6,035 bases of DNA from NCBI GenBank assembly GCA_020028375.1, contig JAHZNX010000147.1:1-6035 (forward strand). The letters run 5' to 3'. This document shows positions 1 through 4,558 of the stretch, in pieces. The position numbers were made by a program, and so were the translations under genes. This DNA comes from Betaproteobacteria bacterium. Lineage in GTDB: Bacteria > Pseudomonadota > Gammaproteobacteria > Burkholderiales > SG8-41. The first letter of the stretch is position 1. Each line of letters starts with the position of its first letter. The notes beneath the pieces were generated by a model that worked only from the letters and a program-made list of their open reading frames with translations, was not told the origin of the DNA and ran no database searches.

Positions 1-548
1 ACCGCGGAATTGAGCGCTGCATAATAGTTGTCGCCGGTCGGCACCACCGACCCCAAATATTGACGCACCCGCTCGGGATGGTTGTGCACCGCTTCCGAGA
101 TCGAGCAGAAGATGATGCCGACTTCCGCCAATTTCTGCTTGTAGGTCGTCGCGACCGACACCGAGTCGAAGATCACGTCCACCGCGACACCCGCGAGCTT
201 GGCCCGCTCGTTCATCGGCACGCCCAGCTTCTCGAAGGTGCGCAGGAGCTCCGGGTCCACCTCGTCCATACTCGCGAGCTTCTTCGGCTTGGGGGCCGAG
301 TAGTAGATGATGTCCTGGAAGTCGATCTTCGGGTACTTGACGTTCGGCCACGCCGGCTCCTGCATGGTAAGCCAGTGCCGGTAGGACTTGAGGCGGAAGT
401 CGAGCAGCCACTCCGGCTCGCCCTTCTTCGCCGAAATGAACCGGATGGTGTCCTCGTTCAGCCCCTTCGGCGCGGTGTCGGCCTCGATCGGCGTGACGAA
501 GCCGTGCCGGTAGGGCTGGTTGACCAGGTTTTCGAGTACCGAACTCAT
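1..548 (-). CDS. sufB: SufB, Fe-S cluster assembly scaffold subunit (5' part only)
   Basis: The reverse strand reads an open frame from ATG at 548-546 to the window edge. It gives 182 residues of a protein that is usually about 480 long. The N-terminus MSSVLENLVNQPY, the stretch GEPEWLLDFRLKSYRHW (about residues 43-59), the segment KYPKIDFQDIIYYSAPK (about 71-87) and the segment HPERVRQYLGSVVPTGDNYY (about 154-173) are hallmarks of SufB. SufB acts with SufC and SufD in the cytosol as the scaffold on which Fe-S clusters are built. The catalytic C-terminal core lies outside the window. A GGAG ribosome site sits 8 nt before the ATG, inside a degenerate 7-bp repeat. The gene follows iscA by 32 nt with no terminator between them, so it is probably the fourth gene of the iscR operon. 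sufC and sufD are expected beyond base 1 but cannot be seen. Confidence 0.95.
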   Translation of the reverse strand, partial: MSSVLENLVNQPYRHGFVTPIEADTAPKGLNEDTIRFISAKKGEPEWLLDFRLKSYRHWLTMQEPAWPNVKYPKIDFQDIIYYSAPKPKKLASMDEVDPELLRTFEKLGVPMNERAKLAGVAVDVIFDSVSVATTYKQKLAEVGIIFCSISEAVHNHPERVRQYLGSVVPTGDNYYAALNSA

Positions 549-556
549 TACTTTCG

Positions 557-591
557 CTCCGAGCAGCCAGCCATGAGCTGTCAGCTATCAG
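557..591. repeat. Degenerate 7-bp tandem repeat at the iscA/sufB junction
   Basis: On the plus strand five consecutive heptamers can be read: CTCCGAG, CAGCCAG, CCATGAG, CTGTCAG, CTATCAG. On the coding strand the clearest units are CTGATAG and CTGACAG. The repeat begins inside the last codons of iscA (ending A-D-S-stop), crosses the 32-nt spacer and ends in the unit CTCGGAG, which supplies the sufB ribosome binding site. Only the two middle units are close copies. The outer ones share mainly the phase and their first and last bases. Confidence 0.55.
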
Positions 592-922
592 CTTTCTCCT
601 TGATGCTGAAAGATTCGCCGCAGCCGCACGTCGCGTCCACGTTGGGATTGGTGAACTTGAATACCTGCTTCAGGCCTTCCTTCACGAAATCGAGAGTGGA
701 GCCGTCGAGCGTTTCGAGGCTCTTCGCGTCCACTACCACCTTCGCGTCGTGCGCCTCGATCAGCAGGTCGCCCGCGCGCACTTCGTCCGCGTAGTCGTAG
801 ACGTAGGCAAAACCCGAGCAGCCTGCGTCCTTCACCCCCACGCGCAGGCCGATGCCCTTGCCGCGCTGGGCAATCTGCTTCTGGATCTGCTTTGCCGCGT
901 TTTCCGTCAGTTGTATCGCCAT
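581..922 (-). CDS. iscA: A-type Fe-S cluster carrier/assembly protein (IscA/SufA family)
   Basis: This 113-residue protein belongs to the HesB/IscA/SufA/ErpA family. These small cytosolic proteins bind iron or Fe-S clusters and pass clusters to target apoproteins. The three ligand cysteines are C35 (in DAGCSGFAY), C99 and C101 (in TCGCGESF), the same numbers as in E. coli IscA. The segment LDFVKEGLKQVFKFTNPNV is also typical. The C-terminal tail KEKADS extends a few residues past the usual end, and its last codons lie in a 7-bp repeat that continues into the spacer, so the tail may have been made by that repeat. The start ATG at 922-920 is preceded by AGAGG in a good position, the last bases of which adjoin the heptamer array upstream. 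IscA and SufA cannot be told apart firmly here: the residue numbering favours IscA, while the sufB neighbour would allow SufA. Confidence 0.93.
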   Translation of the reverse strand: MAIQLTENAAKQIQKQIAQRGKGIGLRVGVKDAGCSGFAYVYDYADEVRAGDLLIEAHDAKVVVDAKSLETLDGSTLDFVKEGLKQVFKFTNPNVDATCGCGESFSIKEKADS

Positions 923-931
923 AACCTGCCT

Positions 932-1005
932 CTCGTTACTCGTTACTCGTTACTCGTTACTCGTTTCTCGTTTCTCGTTTCTCGTTTCTCGTTTCTCGTT
1001 GCTCG
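932..1005. repeat. Heptanucleotide tandem array between the desulfurase gene and iscA
   Basis: The plus strand has four copies of CTCGTTA (932-959), five copies of CTCGTTT (960-994), one CTCGTTG (995-1001) and a partial CTCG (1002-1005). That is ten full 7-bp units and one partial unit. On the coding strand the units read TAACGAG, AAACGAG and CAACGAG. The array begins 2 bp after the desulfurase stop codon and runs up to the iscA ribosome site, so it makes up almost the entire 85-bp spacer. Variants sit in blocks (A, then T, then G at the seventh base), which suggests growth by slippage. The unit resembles the short heptanucleotide repeats known from cyanobacteria and many proteobacterial intergenic regions. 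No function is established. Confidence 0.93.
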
Positions 1006-1007
1006 AA

Positions 1008-2153
1008 CTAGACAGCCATTGCCGTCAGGCTCCTGAGGCGCGTCACGACTGTTTTCAGCGTCCGCAGAAATGCATCCACCTGCTCCATCGAGTTTCCCGC
1101 GCCGAGCGAAAAGCGCACTGCCCCGTGCGCAAGCTCCGGGTCGACGCCCATTGCGAGCAGCGTCGCCGAGGGCTCGGGATTTGCGCTCGAGCACGCGGCG
1201 CCCGGGGCGACGGCGTAGCCCGCCTTGTCGAGTTCGATCACCAGCGTTTCGCCCACGATGCCCTTGAACGCGAAGTACGACGTATTGGCGACGCGCGGCG
1301 CTGCTTCTCCGAATATCACAGCCCCCATTTCGCGCAATCCCCGCTCCAGCCGTGCGCGAATCGCTTCGAGCTGCTGCGCGAGCCGCTGCATCCGCCCCCC
1401 CGCGAGCTCGCAAGCCGCCCCGAAGCCGACGATGGCGGCCACGTTTTCCGTCCCGGAGCGCAGCCCCTGCTCGTGACCGCCGCCGTGGATGATCGGCCGC
1501 AGCTGCAGGCGCTTGTCCATCACGAGCGCCGCCGCGCCCTTGGGTCCGTAGATCTTGTGCGCCGAGATCGTCATTGCGTGCACGCCGAGCGAGGGGAAAT
1601 CCACCGCGATCTTGCCCAGCGCCTGCACCGCGTCGGTATGCATGCACGCCTTAGCCGCGCGCGCGCGAGCGGCAACCGCTGCCACGTCCAGCACCACGCC
1701 GGTCTCGTTGTTGACGAGCATCACCGAAACGATGCCGGTCGGCTCCCGGACCGCCGCATCCACGTCGGCGAGCTCCATCTGGCCGTCGCGCGTCACGGCG
1801 AGCTTCCTCACCTTCCAGCCTTGGCGCGCAAGCTCCTGCGCAGGCTTCGCGATGCAGGGATGCTCGATCGCGCTCACCGCAACCTGAGACGGCCTGAGAT
1901 AGCCGGCCGCGCCCTTGATGAACAGGTTGTTCGCCTCGGTGCCGCCGGACACGAAGATCACCTGCGACGGCTGGGCGTTGACCAGCGCTCCGACCTGCTG
2001 GCGCGCCCGGTCCACTGCCCGGCGCGCGACGGTGCCGAACTCGTGCCGGCTCGACGCATTGCCGAACTGCTCACGCAGGTACGGCAGCATCGCCTCGAGG
2101 ACTTTGTCGTCCACGGGCGTGGTCGCGTTGTGATCGAAGTAGACGCGCTCCAT
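1008..2153 (-). CDS. iscS: Cysteine desulfurase, NifS/IscS type (group I)
   Basis: This 381-residue PLP enzyme converts cysteine to alanine and holds the sulfur as a persulfide for Fe-S cluster assembly. Visible motifs in order are YFDHNATTP (5-13), SGGTEANN (69-76), EHP with the PLP-stacking histidine H98, NNETG (148-152), HTDAVQ with D174 and Q177, SAHKIYGPKG with the Schiff-base lysine K200, RSGTEN (232-237) and the catalytic loop GAACSSANPEPS with C321. It is about 20 residues shorter than E. coli IscS, and the C-terminal IscU-contacting tail of IscS is not recognisable, so it is closer in form to NifS-like enzymes. The symbol is therefore a family-level choice. The start at 2153 is fixed by an in-frame TAA directly before the ATG. 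No clear Shine-Dalgarno sequence precedes it, so translation may depend on coupling with iscR, which ends 37 nt upstream. Confidence 0.95.
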   Translation of the reverse strand: MERVYFDHNATTPVDDKVLEAMLPYLREQFGNASSRHEFGTVARRAVDRARQQVGALVNAQPSQVIFVSGGTEANNLFIKGAAGYLRPSQVAVSAIEHPCIAKPAQELARQGWKVRKLAVTRDGQMELADVDAAVREPTGIVSVMLVNNETGVVLDVAAVAARARAAKACMHTDAVQALGKIAVDFPSLGVHAMTISAHKIYGPKGAAALVMDKRLQLRPIIHGGGHEQGLRSGTENVAAIVGFGAACELAGGRMQRLAQQLEAIRARLERGLREMGAVIFGEAAPRVANTSYFAFKGIVGETLVIELDKAGYAVAPGAACSSANPEPSATLLAMGVDPELAHGAVRFSLGAGNSMEQVDAFLRTLKTVVTRLRSLTAMAV

Positions 2154-2159
2154 TTATGC

Positions 2160-2187
2160 AGTAGCCAGTGACGAGCAACGAGCAATG
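2160..2187. repeat. Short 7-bp periodic repeat between iscR and the desulfurase gene
   Basis: The plus strand reads AGTAGCC, AGTGACG, AGCAACG, AGCAATG, four heptamers in phase within the 37-bp spacer. The core CGAGCAACGAG (2172-2182) is the exact reverse complement of CTCGTTGCTCG (995-1005) in the larger array on the other side of the desulfurase gene. The two repeats therefore flank that gene in inverted orientation. Confidence 0.6.
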
Positions 2188-2190
2188 CGT

Positions 2191-2682
2191 CTAGGCCGAC
2201 ACCGGGGTCGCGCGCTTGTTCACCGTAGCGCGCATGTCGTGGATCTGGGCGGCTCCGGTTTCGCGCGCCGCCTCCTTGGCCTTCTGGCTCTCCACCAGCT
2301 GGCGCAAGGTTACCGACCTGAGGTACTCAAATATGCGGTCATTCAGCGCCGCCCACAAATCGTGCGTGAGGCACTTTTCGCCTTCCCTGCAGTTCTCCTT
2401 GCCGCCGCACTGCGTCGCATCGATCGGCTCATCTACCGCGAGGATGATGTCGGCCACGGTCATCTCGCCCATGTCGCGCGCGAGGTGGTAGCCGCCGCCC
2501 GGGCCGCGCACGCTTTCCACCAGGTGATTCCGGCGCAGCTTGCCGAACAGCTGCTCCAGATACGACAGCGAGATCTTCTGCCGGCCGCTGATTTCTGCCA
2601 GCGTCACCGGCCCGCTGCCGTGATGCAACCCGAGATCGATCATCGCCGTAACGGCAAACCGCCCTTTTGTGGTCAGTTTCAT
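2191..2682 (-). CDS. iscR: IscR, Rrf2-family Fe-S-sensing transcription regulator
   Basis: This 163-residue protein is IscR, the cytosolic [2Fe-2S] repressor of Fe-S assembly genes. Numbered from the ATG at 2682-2680, its register matches E. coli IscR. The winged helix-turn-helix spans about 1-65, with the recognition segment ISLSYLEQLF (S40, E43) and the wing SVRGPGGGY (58-66). The cluster ligands C92, C98, C104 and H107 lie in the segment QCGGKENC...EKCLTH. I chose this ATG over a TTG six bases upstream because it aligns with E. coli and because AGAGG lies 6 nt before it. The C-terminal ~40 residues are variable, as usual. The gene heads an operon with the desulfurase, iscA and sufB genes and is preceded by a promoter carrying two IscR-type operators. 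This implies autorepression when its cluster is loaded. Confidence 0.97.
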   Translation of the reverse strand: MKLTTKGRFAVTAMIDLGLHHGSGPVTLAEISGRQKISLSYLEQLFGKLRRNHLVESVRGPGGGYHLARDMGEMTVADIILAVDEPIDATQCGGKENCREGEKCLTHDLWAALNDRIFEYLRSVTLRQLVESQKAKEAARETGAAQIHDMRATVNKRATPVSA

Positions 2683-2729
2683 CGGCAACCTCTAAAATGT
2701 TATTTAAATCAATGTGATACGAAGACGAT

Positions 2730-2754
2730 AAAGACTACTAAATTGATCAACTAT
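2730..2754 (-). promoter_or_regulatory. Second IscR type 1 operator candidate, overlapping the -10
   Basis: Read from 2754 on the reverse strand, the site starts ATAGTTGATC, has centre AATTT and ends AGTAGTCTTT. I count 20 of 25 matches to the remembered type 1 consensus. It lies 28 bp downstream of the first site in the same orientation and shares its first bases with the -10 hexamer. The left half is the stronger one. Two tandem type 1 sites at this promoter parallel the arrangement known at the E. coli iscR promoter. Confidence 0.6.
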
Positions 2755-2778
2755 AGCTTTCCCGACAAAATTAGTCAA
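2750..2778 (-). promoter_or_regulatory. Sigma-70 promoter of the iscR operon
   Basis: On the reverse strand TTGACT (2778-2773) and TATAGT (2755-2750) are separated by exactly 17 bp. Each differs from consensus at one position. Transcription should start near 2743, giving an AT-rich leader of about 60 nt before iscR. The -35 overlaps the cysE stop codon. Both hexamers lie inside or overlap IscR-type operators. Confidence 0.85.
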
Positions 2779-2782
2779 CCAT
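2758..2782 (-). promoter_or_regulatory. IscR type 1 operator candidate covering the -35
   Basis: Read on the reverse strand from 2782, this 25-bp site starts ATGGTTGACT, has centre AATTT and ends TGTCGGGAAA. Against the E. coli type 1 consensus as I remember it (ATASYYGACT, RWWWY, AGTCRRSTAT) I count 21 of 25 matches. It contains the -35 hexamer, so bound IscR would block RNA polymerase. It also overlaps the final codons M-V-D-stop of cysE. Confidence 0.72.
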
Positions 2783-3496
2783 TTTGTTCAGGGGGTTTGC
2801 ATCGAGCCGATGCGCCTCCTGCTCGTCGATGCGCAGGCCCAGGCGCTTGAGCTCCGCGAGGATGTGCTCGATGCGCCGGTCGAGTTCCGCGCTGTGTCCG
2901 ATCAATTCGTGCAGCGCTCCTGACATCGGATCGTTCAGGTCCTTAACCACGGCGTAGGCCGCGAAGCGCCCGTTCTGCGCCGCCTGCGCTTCGATGATGC
3001 GCGCGGGAATGCCGATCGCGGTCGCTCCCGGCGGTACGTCCTTCACCACCACCGCATTCGATCCCACGCGCGCGCCATCGCCGATGACGATCGGGCCGAG
3101 GATTTTCGCCCCCGCTCCCACCACCACGCCCTTGCCGAGCGTCGGATGGCGTTTGCCCTTGTTCCACGAGGTGCCGCCCAGCGTGACGCCGTGGTAGAGC
3201 GTGCAGTCGTCGCCGATCTCCGCGGTTTCGCCGATGACGACACCCATGCCGTGATCAATAAAGAATCGGCGCTGGATCGTTGCGCCCGGGTGGATCTCGA
3301 TGCCGGTCAGCCAGCGCGACCCGTGCGAAACCAGGCGCGCAAGCCACTTGAGACCCAGGCCCCACAGCCAGTGGGCCAGACGATGGAACAGCATGGCGTG
3401 GAATCCGGGATAGCAGGTGATGACCTCCCAGGTATTCCGGGCAGCCGGGTCGCGCTCGAATACGACTGCGATTTCTTCTTTCAGTCTTGCGAACAT
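2771..3496 (-). CDS. cysE: Serine O-acetyltransferase (CysE/EpsC type)
   Basis: This 241-residue enzyme transfers an acetyl group from acetyl-CoA to L-serine, giving O-acetylserine, the precursor of cysteine. A short helical N-terminal part (1-62, with DPAARNTWEVITCYPGFHA) is followed by a left-handed beta-helix of hexapeptide repeats (about 65-168). Key residues seen are H82 in IDHGMGVVIGET, the counterpart of the catalytic histidine, E67 where E. coli has the partner aspartate, H117 in RHPTLG, and VPPGATAIGIPARII (154-168). It lacks the longer N-terminal domain of E. coli CysE and so resembles the EpsC form. The C-terminus (190-241) is helical and ends in D rather than the isoleucine that docks into CysK in E. 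coli. The start is fixed by an in-frame TAA two codons upstream, but no Shine-Dalgarno sequence is visible. Upstream lies an IscR-like box over a promoter candidate. Confidence 0.96.
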   Translation of the reverse strand: MFARLKEEIAVVFERDPAARNTWEVITCYPGFHAMLFHRLAHWLWGLGLKWLARLVSHGSRWLTGIEIHPGATIQRRFFIDHGMGVVIGETAEIGDDCTLYHGVTLGGTSWNKGKRHPTLGKGVVVGAGAKILGPIVIGDGARVGSNAVVVKDVPPGATAIGIPARIIEAQAAQNGRFAAYAVVKDLNDPMSGALHELIGHSAELDRRIEHILAELKRLGLRIDEQEAHRLDANPLNKMVD

Positions 3497-3524
3497 CGTT
3501 TACGAATCAAGGCTAAGGGCCGGC

Positions 3525-3556
3525 AGCTTACGATCCCCTAGTAATTTAGTCAACTA
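3525..3556 (-). promoter_or_regulatory. Promoter candidate for cysE
   Basis: On the reverse strand, TTGACT in the context AGTTGACTAA serves as -35 (about 3553-3548). It is followed after 17 bp by TAAGCT (3530-3525), a weak -10 keeping only the first, second and last consensus bases. Transcription would start near 3518, leaving a leader of about 20 nt with no ribosome site. The -35 lies inside an IscR-like operator. Confidence 0.5.
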
Positions 3557-3557
3557 T
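3533..3557 (-). promoter_or_regulatory. IscR type 1 operator candidate upstream of cysE
   Basis: On the plus strand the right half AGTCAACTAT (3548-3557) fits the consensus half AGTCRRSTAT exactly, and the centre AATTT fits as well. The left half ATCCCCTAGT is weaker. I count 22 of 25 matches to the type 1 consensus as remembered. Read towards cysE the site begins ATAGTTGACT, nearly the same as the two sites before iscR, and it covers the -35 hexamer in the same way as the first of them. Confidence 0.65.
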
Positions 3558-3562
3558 TTACC

Positions 3563-3599
3563 GTCGGAGTTCCGACCGGAGCGAAACCGCTCCGGCGGA
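3563..3599 (-). terminator. GC-rich hairpins after trmJ, possible terminator
   Basis: CCGGAGCG (3576-3583) and CGCTCCGG (3588-3595) form a perfect 8-bp stem with a 4-nt loop. It can be extended outward by TCCG/CGGA across one bulged base. A second stem, GTCGG/CCGAC (3563-3567 and 3572-3576), partly competes with it. The hairpins lie about 60 nt past the trmJ stop and just before the cysE promoter, where a trmJ terminator would make sense. No run of T follows on the trmJ strand, so factor-independent termination is doubtful. Confidence 0.35.
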
Positions 3600-3607
3600 T
3601 CCAACTA

Positions 3608-3646
3608 TGCGCGTTCGAACAGACGAGCGCCGCTGCTCAACGCGCA
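3608..3646 (-). repeat. Inverted repeat just after the trmJ stop
   Basis: TGCGCGTT (3608-3615) pairs perfectly with AACGCGCA (3639-3646) across a 23-nt loop that holds a minor GAGC/GCTC stem. It starts 10 nt past the trmJ stop codon. It may protect the 3' end of the trmJ mRNA or form part of a termination region. No T-tract is present. Confidence 0.35.
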
Positions 3647-3656
3647 ACGGGGACGA

Positions 3657-4400
3657 TTAAATCTTCCGCGATCGCCGTGCCTTCGGACTGACGAGTGCCT
3701 TAATGATGCCGCGCAGGATATTGACTTCTTCGCGCTCGAGCTGCGCCCGGTTGAATAGCCGCCGCAACCGGGGCATGAGCTTCTTGGGGTGCTGGGGATT
3801 GAGGAAACCGTGCTGCACCATCGCGCGCTCGAGGTGCTCGTAGAAGCGCTCGAGTTCCTCATGGCTCGCCCGCGCACGCGCCTTGCCGACCGGCGGCCCC
3901 GCTCCGAGCGCCGCCAGCCGCAGCTCGTAGGCGAACAGCTGCACCGCGGCGGCGACGTTGAGCGAGCTGTATTGCGGATTCGCGGGTATGGTCGCGAGCA
4001 GCTGGCATTTGCCGACCTCGACCGCGGTGAGTCCGAACGTCTCGTTGCCGAACACCAGTGCCGTGGATTGCGAGCGCGCAACTTCGATGATCCGCGCCGC
4101 GGCTTCCCGCGCGCTCACCATCGGCGCCGCGATCTCGCGCGGGCGCGCCGTGCAGGCGACCGTGAGCGCGGAACCGGCTAGCGCGTCATCGAGGCTCGCG
4201 TGCACGCGCGCGCGGCGCAGCAGGTCGGTCGCGCCCGAAGCGAGCCACTCAGCCTGCGGATCCGGGAAATGTCTGGGCGCGACGAGATGCAGCCGTCCGA
4301 GGCCCATGGTCTTCAGCGCCCGCGCGGCCGCACCGATGTTCCCGGGATGCGCGGTTTCGCACAGCACGAAGCGGATATTTTTGAGGGAATCGGCGGCCAT
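3657..4400 (-). CDS. trmJ: TrmJ, tRNA (cytidine/uridine-32)-2'-O-methyltransferase
   Basis: This 247-residue SPOUT-class enzyme methylates the ribose of nucleotide 32 in the tRNA anticodon loop using S-adenosylmethionine. The three SPOUT motifs are visible: HPGNIGAAARALKTMGL (18-34), ALVFGNETFGLTAVEV (114-129) and IPANPQYSSLNVAAAVQLFAYELR (138-161), which form the knotted cofactor site. Motif 2 has GNE where E. coli has GRE. A C-terminal helical region (about 178-247) with the dimer and tRNA contacts follows, in the usual length range. The start ATG at 4400-4398 is preceded by a weak GGTGA. It reads away from suhB, an order I recall as common in betaproteobacteria, where cysE and iscR also follow. 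The leader carries a strong palindrome ending 10 nt before the ATG. Confidence 0.94.
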   Translation of the reverse strand: MAADSLKNIRFVLCETAHPGNIGAAARALKTMGLGRLHLVAPRHFPDPQAEWLASGATDLLRRARVHASLDDALAGSALTVACTARPREIAAPMVSAREAAARIIEVARSQSTALVFGNETFGLTAVEVGKCQLLATIPANPQYSSLNVAAAVQLFAYELRLAALGAGPPVGKARARASHEELERFYEHLERAMVQHGFLNPQHPKKLMPRLRRLFNRAQLEREEVNILRGIIKALVSPKARRSRKI

Positions 4401-4410
4401 CGATCACCGT

Positions 4411-4443
4411 GGTGCGGAAATGCATGATCCGCATTTCCGCGCC
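4411..4443. repeat. Long palindrome in the trmJ leader
   Basis: GCGGAAATGC (4414-4423) and GCATTTCCGC (4431-4440) are perfect inverted copies around the 7-nt loop ATGATCC. GGT/GCC flanks extend the stem to 13 pairs with one wobble. In the trmJ transcript it sits just before the weak ribosome site. Read on the plus strand it is followed by GTTCTTTTCCCC, terminator-like, but no plus-strand gene precedes it. It could be a leader hairpin, a protein-binding operator or a terminator of stray plus-strand transcription. Confidence 0.7.
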
Positions 4444-4450
4444 GTTCTTT

Positions 4451-4490
4451 TCCCCTCGCCCTCAGGGAGAGGGGGAAGGGGTGAGGGTGG
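4451..4490. repeat. C/G-rich REP-like intergenic repeat
   Basis: On the reverse strand this reads CCCTCACCCC followed by TTCCCCCTCTCCC and then TGAGGGCGAGGGG. It contains a hairpin CCCCTC-CCC / GGG-GAGGGG (4452-4474) with one internal mismatch and a 3-nt loop. This is the familiar CCCTCTCCC...GGGAGAGGG type of dispersed intergenic repeat of proteobacteria. Its spurious translation gives peptides such as PSPSGRG, which occur in many annotated genomes. I identify it by pattern memory, not by search. Confidence 0.6.
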
Positions 4491-4520
4491 GACTGGAGAT
4501 ATTCTCACCAGGAAGCCCGA

Positions 4521-4526
4521 TACAAT
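4521..4526 (+). promoter_or_regulatory. Candidate -10 element for suhB
   Basis: TACAAT, one base from the TATAAT consensus, lies about 33 nt before the preferred suhB start and would give a leader of about 25 nt. No good -35 is present at 16-18 bp (GATATT at 17 bp is poor), so an activator or a weak promoter is likely. The same bases read on the other strand could form part of a trmJ -35 (TTGTAT), but that promoter is too weak to call. Confidence 0.4.
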
Positions 4527-4558
4527 ATGATGATTCGAGCACTTGATAGATGCCGATC

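Noticed and set aside
60..794. Plus-strand open frame of 244 codons at the left edge
   Set aside because: It is antisense to sufB and iscA, which carry clear family motifs on the reverse strand.
932..1005. Possible CRISPR array
   Set aside because: The units are 7 bp with no unique spacers between them, and no cas gene is nearby. It is a simple tandem repeat.
852..2171. Long plus-strand open frame (439 codons) opposite the desulfurase gene
   Set aside because: It is a high-GC shadow of a well-supported enzyme on the other strand. The product is rich in R, H and A with no family motif, and its N-terminal LLVTRYSLLV part is just the translated heptamer array.
2683..2688. TTG start of iscR six bases upstream of the ATG
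   Set aside because: The ATG at 2682 aligns with E. coli IscR residue 1, restores ligand numbers C92, C98 and C104, and has AGAGG at 6-nt spacing.
4411..4450. Intrinsic terminator on the plus strand (stem followed by GTTCTTTTCCCC)
   Set aside because: There is no plus-strand gene upstream in the window for it to terminate, so I list it as a palindrome of unknown role.
4462..4530. Small peptides such as PSPSGRG / LTPSPSP from the suhB/trmJ interval
   Set aside because: They are spurious translations of the C/G-rich intergenic repeat.
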